A DNA stretch of 52,046 nucleotides from NCBI GenBank assembly GCA_964530225.1, contig CAZHBA010000072.1, positions 1 through 52,046 of the forward strand, read 5' to 3'. This stretch comes from CAZHBA01 sp964530225. GTDB taxonomy: Bacteria; Pseudomonadota; Alphaproteobacteria; UBA6615. The translations under genes were made by a program, and so were the position numbers. How positions within the stretch are numbered: the first letter of the stretch is position 1; each line of letters opens with the position of its first letter. Of the stretch, positions 24,220 to 32,913 are shown one piece after another. The notes under the pieces are model-generated. The model was not told the origin of the DNA. It made no database searches and saw nothing but the letters and a program-made list of their open reading frames with translations.

Positions 24220-24357
24220 CTAGTGGTTTCTTCCCCTGATGGACCAAAGTTTATGTTCATAGCTCAAAGAGTCTACGAACGTCCGCCACGTTCGTTATGG
24301 ATCAAGACCCGCCCTAACTGATTAGGGTGGATTGCCGCTGGGCGGAGATAACCCTAC

Positions 24358-24930
24358 TTAACCCGATACGCGCTTTTGTTCGGTATTCGTATAAAAGATG
24401 TGGCGGCCGATCTGCAGCCCCTCGATGAACGCGTTGCGCCAGTAGGGCTTTACGTAAACCGCGTGATACCAAAGTGCGCCACCGGTGGGGTCTACAGTCT
24501 GGCCGTTATAGATGAACCAGGCCATCAGACGCGCCGTGTTCCAAGCGTCCTTGTTATGGGGCTGATCGCTACGGCCGTCGCACCACCACGAGAACTGACA
24601 GCGGTTGCGCCGCCGCTCGCCGCCCTGGCGAATAACCTTACAAATCGAATCCGGGAAGCGTTTGCTGGCAACGCGGTTCAAGACCACATGGCCAACGGCC
24701 AACTTGCCGTCGATGGGCTCGCTGCGGGCCTCGAAATAGATGTTTTGGGCAAGACAGGTGGCTTCTTCGCTGAGGTTGATCTGTGAGAAGGAAACGGCGG
24801 GGCCCTGCTTCACCGACGGAGATTTCGCTGACGCTAGCGTGACGATCGTCAGGGCAGCAACGCAGCAGCCGGTGAGCACTGTCGCTTTGACTGAGAGACA
24901 ATTCGCAAACCTGGCACAAAATCCTATCAT
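24358..24930 (-). CDS. Cell wall hydrolase, SleB family
   Basis: A 190-residue exported protein. The N-terminus (about residues 1-36) is a signal peptide or membrane anchor. The hydrolase_2 (SleB) domain follows: CLAQNIYFEARSEPIDGKLA (about residues 59-78) with the catalytic Glu, AVGHVVLNRVASKRFPDSIC, CQFSWWCDG, and GALWYHAVYVKPYW near the C-terminus. SleB-like enzymes are lytic transglycosylases acting on peptidoglycan; alphaproteobacterial versions serve in wall remodelling. Start ATG at 24930 has a GGAG site. Monocistronic. Downstream a CCCTAA/TTAGGG hairpin (24312-24327) is too weak and lacks a T-run to call a terminator. Confidence 0.88.
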   Translation of the reverse strand: MIGFCARFANCLSVKATVLTGCCVAALTIVTLASAKSPSVKQGPAVSFSQINLSEEATCLAQNIYFEARSEPIDGKLAVGHVVLNRVASKRFPDSICKVIRQGGERRRNRCQFSWWCDGRSDQPHNKDAWNTARLMAWFIYNGQTVDPTGGALWYHAVYVKPYWRNAFIEGLQIGRHIFYTNTEQKRVSG

Positions 24931-25220
24931 GGCCGCTCCTATCAGTTGTAAAAATAAACGAAATATGGATTAGCGAATAAAGCTTTAATGGAACGAGTTA
25001 AGCAAATTAAATCCCAACTAAATAATATAAAACTTATTACTACTGTAACAAAATCTTATTTAAATGTTACTATTTTATAATATTTACAAAATTACGGCTA
25101 TTATTATTTTATACCACTTAAAGTTACTTTGTTAATCCTGGGTAGCAGCGAAAACCATCATCTGCATCTCTTCGGATAAAGGCAGACACATTGCGTTGAC
25201 TCGGTAACCTTACTTTATTA
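24931..25220. other. AT-rich divergent promoter region
   Basis: The roughly 290 bases between sleB and the SOS cassette are strongly AT-rich at 24955-25130, in sharp contrast with the GC-rich surroundings, and carry no credible gene. It presumably holds both divergent promoters. The composition might reflect transfer or a curved-DNA upstream element; I see no repeats or further operators. Confidence 0.4.
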
Positions 25221-25235
25221 GAACAAAATAGGAAC
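25221..25235 (+). promoter_or_regulatory. LexA operator (SOS box)
   Basis: GAAC (25221-25224), seven bases, GAAC (25232-25235): a perfect match to the direct-repeat LexA box GAAC-N7-GAAC of alphaproteobacteria. It lies 13 bases before the ATG of imuA, so a bound repressor would block the promoter or early transcription. The cassette it precedes is a known LexA target in this class. Confidence 0.85.
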
Positions 25236-25248
25236 ATATGGATATCCC

Positions 25249-26070
25249 ATGGCCACCGACAATGCAACCCTGAGCCACTTGCGCCATCGCATCGCCGCCC
25301 TCGAGAGTAATGGCGGAAATAATGGCGTTGGTGCGGGCCACAATGTGATTTCTTTTGGGCTGGCCGCCATAGACGCCCATTTGCCCGCCGGCGGACTAAC
25401 CGGCGGCTGCGTGCACGAAATCACTGGTGGTAGCGGTAGCGCCACCGCCTTTGCCGCTGCGCTCGTCGGCCGCGCGCAACGGCTGCACCGGCCACCGGTC
25501 ATCTGGATTGCGCCACGGGTCGGCCAGCGTGAAAGCCTATACGGACCAGGGCTGGCCGCTTTCGGCCTCGATCCAGCGGCGCTGATCGTCGTGCGCATCC
25601 CCGGTCATAGCCACACTGGCACAGCGCAAGCCCTGTGGGCGATGGAGGAAGCCCTGCGCACTCCGACCGTCGGCGCGGTTTGCGCCGAAATTAACGCCAT
25701 CGGTCTGACGGCAAGCCGTCGCTTGCAACTGGCGGCCAAGGCCGGCGGCACCTTTGGGTTACTGCTACGCGGCACGTTTAACAGCGCTGGCGACGCCATA
25801 GCGCCGAACGCCAGTGTCAGCCGCTGGCAAATTACATCAGCGCCCAGCGCCCCCGCCCTGCCGACCTCGCTGCCGGGGACAACCCGCTGGCAGGTAGAAT
25901 TGCGACGCGTACGCGGCGGAAAACCCCATCATTGGCTATTGGAATGGCATCATGACCCGAACTGTGACACGGCGGGTGGTTTCGCTCTGGCTGCCGCGCC
26001 TAGCAACCGACCGGCTGTGCCGGCGGCAGCAGGCGACCCGCCCGAGAAAACCGCCGCCCTCGCCGGCTAA
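25249..26070 (+). CDS. imuA: ImuA, SOS mutagenesis cassette protein
   Basis: A 273-residue RecA/SulA-like protein. The segment VISFGLAAIDAHLPAGGLTGGCVHEI (pattern: FG-x3-ID-x2-LP-GGGL-x3-x-HE) is the signature of ImuA; the following G-G-S-G-S-A takes the place of a Walker A loop and lacks the Lys-Thr pair, so no ATPase is expected from the motif. VIWIAPR and TRWQVELRRVRGG are further family blocks. ImuA assists translesion synthesis with ImuB and DnaE2. The gene starts at the ATG 13 bases after the LexA box and overlaps imuB by 119 bases, which is long but the imuB start is fixed by its conserved N-terminus. Confidence 0.88.
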   Translation: MATDNATLSHLRHRIAALESNGGNNGVGAGHNVISFGLAAIDAHLPAGGLTGGCVHEITGGSGSATAFAAALVGRAQRLHRPPVIWIAPRVGQRESLYGPGLAAFGLDPAALIVVRIPGHSHTGTAQALWAMEEALRTPTVGAVCAEINAIGLTASRRLQLAAKAGGTFGLLLRGTFNSAGDAIAPNASVSRWQITSAPSAPALPTSLPGTTRWQVELRRVRGGKPHHWLLEWHHDPNCDTAGGFALAAAPSNRPAVPAAAGDPPEKTAALAG

Positions 26071-27619
26071 ACCGCATATTACTGTCGCCGCCAAGGGCGG
26101 CGATACGCTGCGGCTGACCGCCGTCGATCTGGCGGCGCAGACAGCGGGCCTGTTTCCCGATCAAACCCTGATCGACGCGCGGACGCTCAAACCCGGCGTC
26201 GCCGTCGACGACGCCGATCCAGCAAGCGATCTAGCAATGCTGGAGCGGTTCGCCACCTGGTGCGGCCGCTACACGCCGTGGACCTCGATCGACGGACTGG
26301 AGAACAGCGGCGCTGGCGGCCTGTGGCTCGACGTTACCGGCTGTACTCACCTGTTCGCCCCAGGCCAACAAGGTGAAGCCGCCCTGATCGACGATTTGGT
26401 ACGCCGCTTCGCCACAGCCGGCTACACCGCCCGTGCTGGATTGGCAGACACACCGGGGGCGGCCTGGGCCACCGCACGGTTCACAGACCGCTTTGCTTCT
26501 TCGGCGCGCGAGACTGCCTGCATCGTACCGCCCGGCAAGCAGCAGAATGCTCTCGCCGCACTGCCCATCGCCGCACTACGCCTGCCGGCGGAGACGGTGG
26601 CCGGGCTCGACCTGCTGGGACTGCGATGCATTGGTGATCTAACGGCGCTACCACGCACCGGCCTCGCCCGGCGCTTCGGCAAAACGGTGACGCGGCGGCT
26701 CGACCAGGCGTTGGGCCATATCGCTGAACCCCTGTCGCCGCGGCCACCGACGCCATCGTGGCGGGTGTGCCTGAACCCAGCCGAACCGCTTGGCGAACCG
26801 GCGGCGGTCAGCGCTACGGTGCAGCGCCTCACTGAAGTGCTATGTAAAAGGCTAACGATCGCCAACCGCGGCGTGCGGCGGCTCAAACTGGCGCTCTACC
26901 GAGTCAGCGGCGGTTATGCAATCGGGACCGGCCGGGTCGATACCGTTACCGCCGGCACCAACCGGGCCAGCCGCGACGCCGGCCATCTACTACGACTCAT
27001 CGGCGAACAGCTCGACCGGCTGCCAGAGCCTCAACCGGAGTCCTTTGGCGCCGATGATCAGGCGATCGAGTTCGTAACCCTGACCGCGACCGTCACCGAG
27101 CACCTGCCGGCGGCACAGACCTCTTATGCAGGTGGCTATATAGGTGACACTTCCAACGCCAGCGGCCTCGACCGCTTGATCGACCGCCTCGCCGCCCGCC
27201 TCGGTGGCACCAATGTGGTGCGCTTCAAAGGCCGCGAAAGCCACCTGCCCGAACACGCGCAGACTGTTACGCCAGTCCTGAGGGACCGCACCATATTGCC
27301 GTTCCACCCAGCGCCTTGCCCGCGCCCGCCGCGCCTACTGCCACGGCCCGAACCGGTTAGCGCCATCGCGCCGGTGCCCGACGATCCACCGCTACTGTTT
27401 CGCTGGCAGCGCCACAGCTACCACATCGTCCGCGCCGAAGGGCCAGAGCGGCTGGCCCCCGAATGGTGGCGCGATCCCTCGCCGCTGGGGGACAACACCC
27501 GCGATTACTACCGAGTTGAGGACACCGAGGGCCGCCGTTTCTGGCTCTACCGAGATGGTCTTTTTGACGGTGGCAGCAGCGAGCCACCACGCTGGTACTT
27601 GCATGGTTTTTTTGGGTAA
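25952..27619 (+). CDS. imuB: ImuB, catalytically inactive Y-family polymerase homologue
   Basis: A 555-residue protein beginning RRVVSLWLPRLATDRLCRR (residues 7-25), the ImuB hallmark. It keeps the Y-family polymerase fold (GLWLDVTGCTHLFA at about residues 125-138; helix-hairpin-helix region LDLLGLRCIGDLTALP) but the first acidic active-site motif of true polymerases is absent, as in all ImuB proteins. It acts as the hub linking DnaE2, ImuA and the sliding clamp. The C-terminus RRFWLYRDGLF and WYLHGFFG is typical. Translation is coupled to imuA by overlap and to dnaE2 by a 5-base gap. A GTG at 25964 is an alternative start. Confidence 0.9.
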   Translation: MTRTVTRRVVSLWLPRLATDRLCRRQQATRPRKPPPSPAKPHITVAAKGGDTLRLTAVDLAAQTAGLFPDQTLIDARTLKPGVAVDDADPASDLAMLERFATWCGRYTPWTSIDGLENSGAGGLWLDVTGCTHLFAPGQQGEAALIDDLVRRFATAGYTARAGLADTPGAAWATARFTDRFASSARETACIVPPGKQQNALAALPIAALRLPAETVAGLDLLGLRCIGDLTALPRTGLARRFGKTVTRRLDQALGHIAEPLSPRPPTPSWRVCLNPAEPLGEPAAVSATVQRLTEVLCKRLTIANRGVRRLKLALYRVSGGYAIGTGRVDTVTAGTNRASRDAGHLLRLIGEQLDRLPEPQPESFGADDQAIEFVTLTATVTEHLPAAQTSYAGGYIGDTSNASGLDRLIDRLAARLGGTNVVRFKGRESHLPEHAQTVTPVLRDRTILPFHPAPCPRPPRLLPRPEPVSAIAPVPDDPPLLFRWQRHSYHIVRAEGPERLAPEWWRDPSPLGDNTRDYYRVEDTEGRRFWLYRDGLFDGGSSEPPRWYLHGFFG

Positions 27620-27624
27620 CCGTT

Positions 27625-30600
27625 GTGCCCACCTACGCCGAACTGCAGGTCACCAGCAATTTCAGTTTTTTGCGCGGCGCGGCGCATCCCGAGGAACTGG
27701 CGGCGCAGGCGGCCACGCTCGGCCATACGGCGGTGGCGATTACCGACCACAACACGTTGGCCGGGATCGTACGCGGGCACCTGGGGGCGAAGACCGCCGG
27801 CATCCGGCTGATCGTCGGCGCCCGCCTCGACCTTACCGACGGGTCATCGCTGATCTGCCTACCTACAGACCGTACTGCCTATGGCCGCCTGTCGCAACTG
27901 CTCACCCTGGGTAAACGCCGCGCCGCCAAGGGCAAGTGCTATCTGACCCGCGCCGACCTGTTTACCGGTAGCGTGTTCGCGCACGGCGGCGGGCAGATAC
28001 TGCTGGCCCTGCCGCCGGACGATCCGAACGAAGAATTCGAAAGTTTTCTCAGAGAGCTGGGAGGCAAACTCAAATCCGAGTGCTATCTAGCGGCGAGCCA
28101 CTGTTACGGCGGCGACGATACCCGCCGGCTGGCCTGCCTGGCCGAACTGGCGACCGCGTGCGGCACGCCTTTGGTCGCCACCAACGACGTCCACTACCAC
28201 GTGCCGCAGCGCCGCGCACTGGCCGACGTGGTGACCTGCATCCGCGAGCACTGCACGATCGACACCGCCGGCCTGCGCCTAGCCGCCAATGCCGAACGCC
28301 ACCTCAAACCGGCGGCGGAAATGGCGCGGCTGTTCCGCGACTACCCCGACGCCATCGCCCGCACTGTCACAATCGCAGAGTGCTGCCGGTTCAGCCTCGA
28401 AGAACTTCGCCACGACTACCCGGTCGATCCAGTGCCGGGTGGCGACACGCCGGACGAAGCGCTGGCGCGGTTAGCCTGGGCCGGTGCCGGCGACCGCTAC
28501 CCTGATGGCGTGCCCGAAACGGTGCACCAGCAGATCGCCCATGAGCTCAAACTGATCACCGAGCTGCGCTTCGCCCCCTACTTTCTCACCGCGTACGACA
28601 TCGTCCGTTTCGCCCGCGCGCGCGGTATCTTGTGCCAGGGCCGCGGTTCGGCGGCCAACTCGGCGGTCTGCTATTGCCTCGGTATCACCGCCGTCGATCC
28701 GGCGCGCCTCGATCTGTTGTTCGAGCGCTTCGTCTCGGTCGAGCGCAACGAGCCGCCCGACATCGATATCGACTTCGAACACGAGCGCCGCGAAGAGGTG
28801 ATCCAATACATCTACGAAAAATACGGCCGCGCCCGCGCCGGCCTTGCCGCCACCGTGACCAGCTACCGCGCGCGCAGTGCCATGCGCGAAGTCGGCAAGG
28901 CGCTCGGCCTGTCGGAAGACACCGTGGGAGTACTGGCGGGCCAGGTCTGGGGCTGGTCCAACGAGAGCCTACCCAAGACGGTGGTACGCGACACCGGCCT
29001 CGACCCCAGTGATGGCCGACTGGCGCTGGCGCTCGAACTGGCGCACGAGTTACTCGGCTTCCCGCGCCACCTATCCCAGCATGTTGGCGGCTTCGTTATC
29101 ACCGCCGGACGGCTCGACGCCATGGTGCCGATCGAAAACGCGGCGATGGACGGCCGCACCGTCATCGAATGGGACAAGGACGATCTCGACGCCCTCGGTG
29201 TCTTGAAAATCGACGTGCTGGCGCTGGGCATGCTAACCTGCATGCGTAAGGGCTTCGACCTGCTGCGTCAGCACTATGGTCGCGACCTCGATCTGGCCAC
29301 GGTGCCAACTGAAAAATCAGCCGTCTACGATATGCTGTGCCGGGCCGACTCGCTGGGCGTATTTCAAGTCGAGAGCCGCGCCCAGATAGCCTTCCTGCCA
29401 CGCATGAAACCGCGCAACTTCTACGACCTGGTGATAGAGGTGGCGATCGTGCGCCCCGGCCCAATCCAGGGCGACATGGTCCACCCCTATTTGCGTCGGC
29501 GCAACGGTGAGGAGCGGGTGGTGTTCCCGTCGCGCGAACTGGAAGCGGTGCTGGGCAAGACGCTGGGCGTGCCGTTGTTCCAGGAGCAGGCGATGAAGAT
29601 TGCCATCGTCGCCGCCGGCTTCACCCCCGGCGAGGCCGACGGGTTACGCCGCGCCATGGCGACCTTCCGCAAGACTGGCACCATCCATTCCTTCCGGCAA
29701 AAGATGGTCGGCGGCATGGTTGAACGCGGCTACGACGTCGATTTTGCCGAGCACTGTTTCTACCAGATCGAGGGCTTCGGCAATTACGGTTTTCCGGAAA
29801 GCCACGCCGCCTCATTCGCGCTCCTGGTCTACGTCTCGGCCTGGCTCAAATGCTATTACCCCGACGTGTTCGCCGCCGCGCTTCTGAACAGCCAGCCAAT
29901 GGGCTTCTACGCGCCGGCGCAAATCGTCCGCGACGCGCGCGCACACGGCGTCGCGGTGCACGGCCCCGACATCAACCGTTCCCAGTGGGACCACACGCTG
30001 GAACCAATAGGGCGCAGCAAAAAGCCCGCCCCCTTGAGGGGGGAGGGCTTTTTGGGGGGTGATAACCCTCTCTCTAAGGAAGAGAGTGGCGAGCATAGCG
30101 AGTCGGGTGAGGGTTTACGGTGTAGCGGAGAATACATGGAGGCATTTTACCCCCTTATCCTAACCCCTCTTCCCATGGAAGAGGGGCTTGCGCCCCGCCC
30201 CGTCCACGCCCTGCGGCTGGGCCTGCGTCAGGTGAAGGGCCTAAAGGAAGCGGCCGGCCAGGCCATCGTCGCGGCACGCGAAGAGAGTTACGCCTCGGTC
30301 AGCGAGTTGTGGCGGCGCACCGGTGTAAATACGGCGGCGCTGACCACGCTGGCCAACGCCGACGCCTTTGGCTCGTTAGGCTTGGACCGGCGCAGCGCCT
30401 TATGGGCGATCCGCGCGCTCGGTCACAATGGACGCGAAACCGCCGAAGAACTACCACTGTTCGCCGCTGCCGCGGCGGCAGCCGATGGCGAAACGGCGGT
30501 ACACCTGCCGGCGGAAAGCGCCGGCGAAGCGGTCGCCAACGATTACACGGCGCTGCGCCTATCGCTCAAGCACCATCCGCTGGCGCTGTTGCGTCCGGCG

Positions 30601-31029
30601 ATGGACAGCTTCGGCGTTGCCCGTAACGGGACCCTGGTCGAGCGCGCCAATGGCGCCGCGGTCACCGTCGCCGGGCTGGTGCTGGTGCGTCAGCGCCCGG
30701 ACAGCGCCAGCGGTGTCATCTTCGTCGCCCTAGAGGACGAGACCGGGATCGCCAGTGTTATCGTCTGGCCGAAGACGTACGAACAGTTCCGTAAGGTAGT
30801 GCTGTCGGCGCGACTGTTGCGTATCGACGGCACCCTGCAGTGCGAGGGCATCGTCACCCACCTCATCGCCAAGCGCATCGTCGACATGTCAGACCATCTC
30901 GACGCGCTCGGTACCGGCGAGGCGCCTGGCTCACCGCAAACACCACCGCCACGCCGCCTGCCGCCGGCAAATCCCCGCCACCACCCGCGCAACAACCATA
31001 TTCGCATCGCATCGCGGGATTTTCATTGA
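27625..31029 (+). CDS. dnaE2: DnaE2, error-prone DNA polymerase III alpha subunit, with an in-frame repeat insertion
   Basis: A 1134-residue C-family polymerase used for mutagenic lesion bypass in the SOS response. The N-terminal PHP domain starts YAELQVTSNFSFLRGAAHPE; the catalytic palm has the acidic motif PPDIDIDFEH (about residues 378-387) and the third Asp in KIDVLALGML (about residue 528), and the C-terminal OB domain has VTVAGLVLVRQRP and IFVALEDETG (about residues 1012-1040). Start is a GTG at 27625. It is about 50-60 residues longer than usual because residues about 796-857 derive from a palindromic block (30010-30195) placed between the conserved SQWDHTLEP and HALRLGLRQVKGL. The frame is kept. 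Third gene of the LexA-controlled cassette. Confidence 0.92.
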   Translation: MPTYAELQVTSNFSFLRGAAHPEELAAQAATLGHTAVAITDHNTLAGIVRGHLGAKTAGIRLIVGARLDLTDGSSLICLPTDRTAYGRLSQLLTLGKRRAAKGKCYLTRADLFTGSVFAHGGGQILLALPPDDPNEEFESFLRELGGKLKSECYLAASHCYGGDDTRRLACLAELATACGTPLVATNDVHYHVPQRRALADVVTCIREHCTIDTAGLRLAANAERHLKPAAEMARLFRDYPDAIARTVTIAECCRFSLEELRHDYPVDPVPGGDTPDEALARLAWAGAGDRYPDGVPETVHQQIAHELKLITELRFAPYFLTAYDIVRFARARGILCQGRGSAANSAVCYCLGITAVDPARLDLLFERFVSVERNEPPDIDIDFEHERREEVIQYIYEKYGRARAGLAATVTSYRARSAMREVGKALGLSEDTVGVLAGQVWGWSNESLPKTVVRDTGLDPSDGRLALALELAHELLGFPRHLSQHVGGFVITAGRLDAMVPIENAAMDGRTVIEWDKDDLDALGVLKIDVLALGMLTCMRKGFDLLRQHYGRDLDLATVPTEKSAVYDMLCRADSLGVFQVESRAQIAFLPRMKPRNFYDLVIEVAIVRPGPIQGDMVHPYLRRRNGEERVVFPSRELEAVLGKTLGVPLFQEQAMKIAIVAAGFTPGEADGLRRAMATFRKTGTIHSFRQKMVGGMVERGYDVDFAEHCFYQIEGFGNYGFPESHAASFALLVYVSAWLKCYYPDVFAAALLNSQPMGFYAPAQIVRDARAHGVAVHGPDINRSQWDHTLEPIGRSKKPAPLRGEGFLGGDNPLSKEESGEHSESGEGLRCSGEYMEAFYPLILTPLPMEEGLAPRPVHALRLGLRQVKGLKEAAGQAIVAAREESYASVSELWRRTGVNTAALTTLANADAFGSLGLDRRSALWAIRALGHNGRETAEELPLFAAAAAAADGETAVHLPAESAGEAVANDYTALRLSLKHHPLALLRPAMDSFGVARNGTLVERANGAAVTVAGLVLVRQRPDSASGVIFVALEDETGIASVIVWPKTYEQFRKVVLSARLLRIDGTLQCEGIVTHLIAKRIVDMSDHLDALGTGEAPGSPQTPPPRRLPPANPRHHPRNNHIRIASRDFH
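30010..30195. repeat. Composite palindromic element inserted in frame in dnaE2
   Basis: A 186-base block (62 codons) bounded by GGGCGC (30010-30015) and its complement GCGCCC (30190-30195). It has three hairpin modules: AAAAAGCCC...GGGCTTTTT at 30019-30053 with CCCCC/GGGGG inside; AACCCTC (30064-30070) with GAGGGTT (30109-30115), enclosing CTCTCT/AGAGAG and GCGAGCATAGCGAG; and CCCCTCTTC (30164-30172) with GAAGAGGGG (30178-30186). Such sequences normally lie between genes in proteobacteria. Here the block is translated into a low-complexity Pro/Glu/Ser/Gly stretch. The arrangement resembles the in-frame palindromic elements known in Rickettsia, without my being able to show relatedness. Confidence 0.75.
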
Positions 31030-31147
31030 GTCTTTTCCCAACGACCGCACCGGCGTTCTCTTGATTGCTGGTCTTGCAGGCCTATGTCGCGATAGTTAGT
31101 CTGCGCCCAAATTGTAAAAATCAGAAAGCTACACAAAAGGTAGTGTA

Positions 31148-32152
31148 ATGGATGTCCGTGATGGAATTGTCGGCTCCATCGGAAATACCCCGCTAATCCG
31201 CCTGCACGGACCCTCAGAGGAGACCGGATGCAATATCCTCGGTAAGGCCGAATTTCTCAATCCCGCCGGTTCGGTCAAGGATCGCGCCGCTTGGGCGATT
31301 ATTAAAGACGCCGAGGAACAGGGAACCTTGCAGCCTGGCAGCGTTATCGTCGAAGGTACGGCCGGCAATACTGGTATCGGCCTCGCCCATGTCGCCAACG
31401 CCCGCGGCTACCGCACGGTCATCGTCATTCCGGAAACCCAGACCCAGGAAAAGAAGGACGCCTTGCGTCAGGCCGGCGCCGAGTTGATCGAAGTCGCCAC
31501 GGTACCCTACCGCGATCCTAACAACTACATCAAATATTCCGGACGCTTGGCTGAGGAGCTGAACGAGAAACAACCCAATGGCGTCATCTGGGCCAATCAG
31601 TTCGACAATGTTGCCAACCGCCACGGCCATTACGAGACCACCGGACCAGAGATCTGGCGGCAGACCGACGGCAGCCTCGACGGCTTCATCTGCGCAGTCG
31701 GCACCGGCGGCACGCTAGCCGGCGTTAGCGATTATCTTAAAGAGCAGAACGCCGATGTGAAAATCGGCCTCGCCGATCCCATGGGCGCGGCGATCTACAA
31801 CTACTATGTCAACGGCGAGCTGAAATCCGAAGGTTCGTCGATCACCGAGGGGATCGGCCAGGGCCGCATCACCGCCAATTTGGAAGGCGCGGTGGTCGAT
31901 ATGCCCTATCAGATCCACGACAAAGAATTGCTGCCGGTGCTCTTTGACATGGTCGTCAAGGAAGGCCTCAGTCTTGGCACCTCAAGCGGGATTAATGTCG
32001 CCGGTGCCATACGCATGGCGAGAGACTTGGGCCCAGGCCATACCATTGTCACGGTGCTGTGCGATAGCGCCCACCGCTACGCCTCGATGATCTTCAACAT
32101 CGAATTTTTAGCAGAAAAGGGACTACCTTTGCCGCCGTGGCTTGCTAAGTAA
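31148..32152 (+). CDS. cysK: Cysteine synthase (O-acetylserine sulfhydrylase)
   Basis: A 334-residue fold-type II PLP enzyme that makes cysteine from O-acetylserine and sulfide. It shows IGNTPLIRL (residues 11-19), the PLP-lysine motif NPAGSVKDRAA with Lys44, the phosphate/substrate loop EGTAGNTGIGLA, and GTGGTLAGVSDYL. The C-terminal part includes SLGTSSGINVAGA, with Ser contacting the PLP ring nitrogen. Length is slightly above classic CysK. Nearest relatives may include cystathionine beta-synthase-type members without the CBS domain. First gene of a four-gene sulfur operon; next gene begins 6 bases downstream. The ribosome site is weak (AAGGTAG). Confidence 0.9.
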   Translation: MDVRDGIVGSIGNTPLIRLHGPSEETGCNILGKAEFLNPAGSVKDRAAWAIIKDAEEQGTLQPGSVIVEGTAGNTGIGLAHVANARGYRTVIVIPETQTQEKKDALRQAGAELIEVATVPYRDPNNYIKYSGRLAEELNEKQPNGVIWANQFDNVANRHGHYETTGPEIWRQTDGSLDGFICAVGTGGTLAGVSDYLKEQNADVKIGLADPMGAAIYNYYVNGELKSEGSSITEGIGQGRITANLEGAVVDMPYQIHDKELLPVLFDMVVKEGLSLGTSSGINVAGAIRMARDLGPGHTIVTVLCDSAHRYASMIFNIEFLAEKGLPLPPWLAK

Positions 32153-32158
32153 GTCTCT

Positions 32159-32884
32159 ATGGCAACCGAGAAGTTCTTTCGCAGCTATCCCTACGCGCAC
32201 GCCTGCGATGCGCAAGTCGTCGCCGTCAACGACCGCGGCGGTATTATCCTTGACCGCACCGTGTTCTATCCCACCGGCGGCGGGCAGCCGGGTGACAGCG
32301 GCACGTTGGAACTTACCGACGGCCAGGAAATCGAAATCGTCACTACGGTCAAGGGCAGCCCTGAGGATGGCAAAGATACTATTGTCCACGTCCCCGCCGA
32401 GGGTAGCGCAACGCCGGCGGCCGGCGACAGCGTAACCGCGAAAATCGATTGGGAGCGCCGCCACCGCCACATGCGCATCCATACGTGCATGCATCTGTTG
32501 TCATCCGTGCTCGGCTATCCGGTGACCGGCGGCCAGGTGGGCGACGGCAAGGGGCGGCTCGACTTCGACATTCCCGAAGCCGGTCTCGATAAAGGCGAGA
32601 TCACCGCCGAGCTCAACCGCCTGATCGCCGAAGACCATGCAGTTACCGCCGAGTGGATCAGCGACGAAGAACTGGTGGTGCAGCCCGAACTGGTGAAGAC
32701 CATGAGCGTCAAACCACCCACTGGAGCCGGCCAGGTTCGTTTGATCCGCGTCGAGAGCCACGACCTGCAACCCTGCGGTGGTACCCATGTAGCGCAGACC
32801 GCCGAAATCGGTGCCGTGACGGTGACCAAGATCGAGAAAAAAGGGCGCCAAAGTAGACGCGTCACTATTTCACTAAATAAATAA
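32159..32884 (+). CDS. alaX: Alanyl-tRNA editing protein AlaX
   Basis: A 241-residue stand-alone editing domain that hydrolyses mischarged Ser- or Gly-tRNA(Ala). It has the N-terminal RTVFYPTGGGQPGDSG block shared with AlaRS, the zinc/active-site motif HTCMH (His108, His112), and CGGTH (Cys206, His210), giving all four metal ligands. Size corresponds to the medium AlaX class (AlaX-M). Encoded 6 bases after cysK and 29 bases before sseA. Its place in a cysteine operon is curious; AlaX-like proteins can sit next to amino-acid genes, and one possibility is quality control when serine/cysteine pools change. Confidence 0.92.
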   Translation: MATEKFFRSYPYAHACDAQVVAVNDRGGIILDRTVFYPTGGGQPGDSGTLELTDGQEIEIVTTVKGSPEDGKDTIVHVPAEGSATPAAGDSVTAKIDWERRHRHMRIHTCMHLLSSVLGYPVTGGQVGDGKGRLDFDIPEAGLDKGEITAELNRLIAEDHAVTAEWISDEELVVQPELVKTMSVKPPTGAGQVRLIRVESHDLQPCGGTHVAQTAEIGAVTVTKIEKKGRQSRRVTISLNK

Positions 32885-32913
32885 TATAAACAATATCTTA
32901 TCAGGTTTTTCAA

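Noticed and set aside
24312..24327. Hairpin CCCTAA/TTAGGG after sleB as a terminator
   Set aside because: The stem is only 6 bp and no T-run follows.
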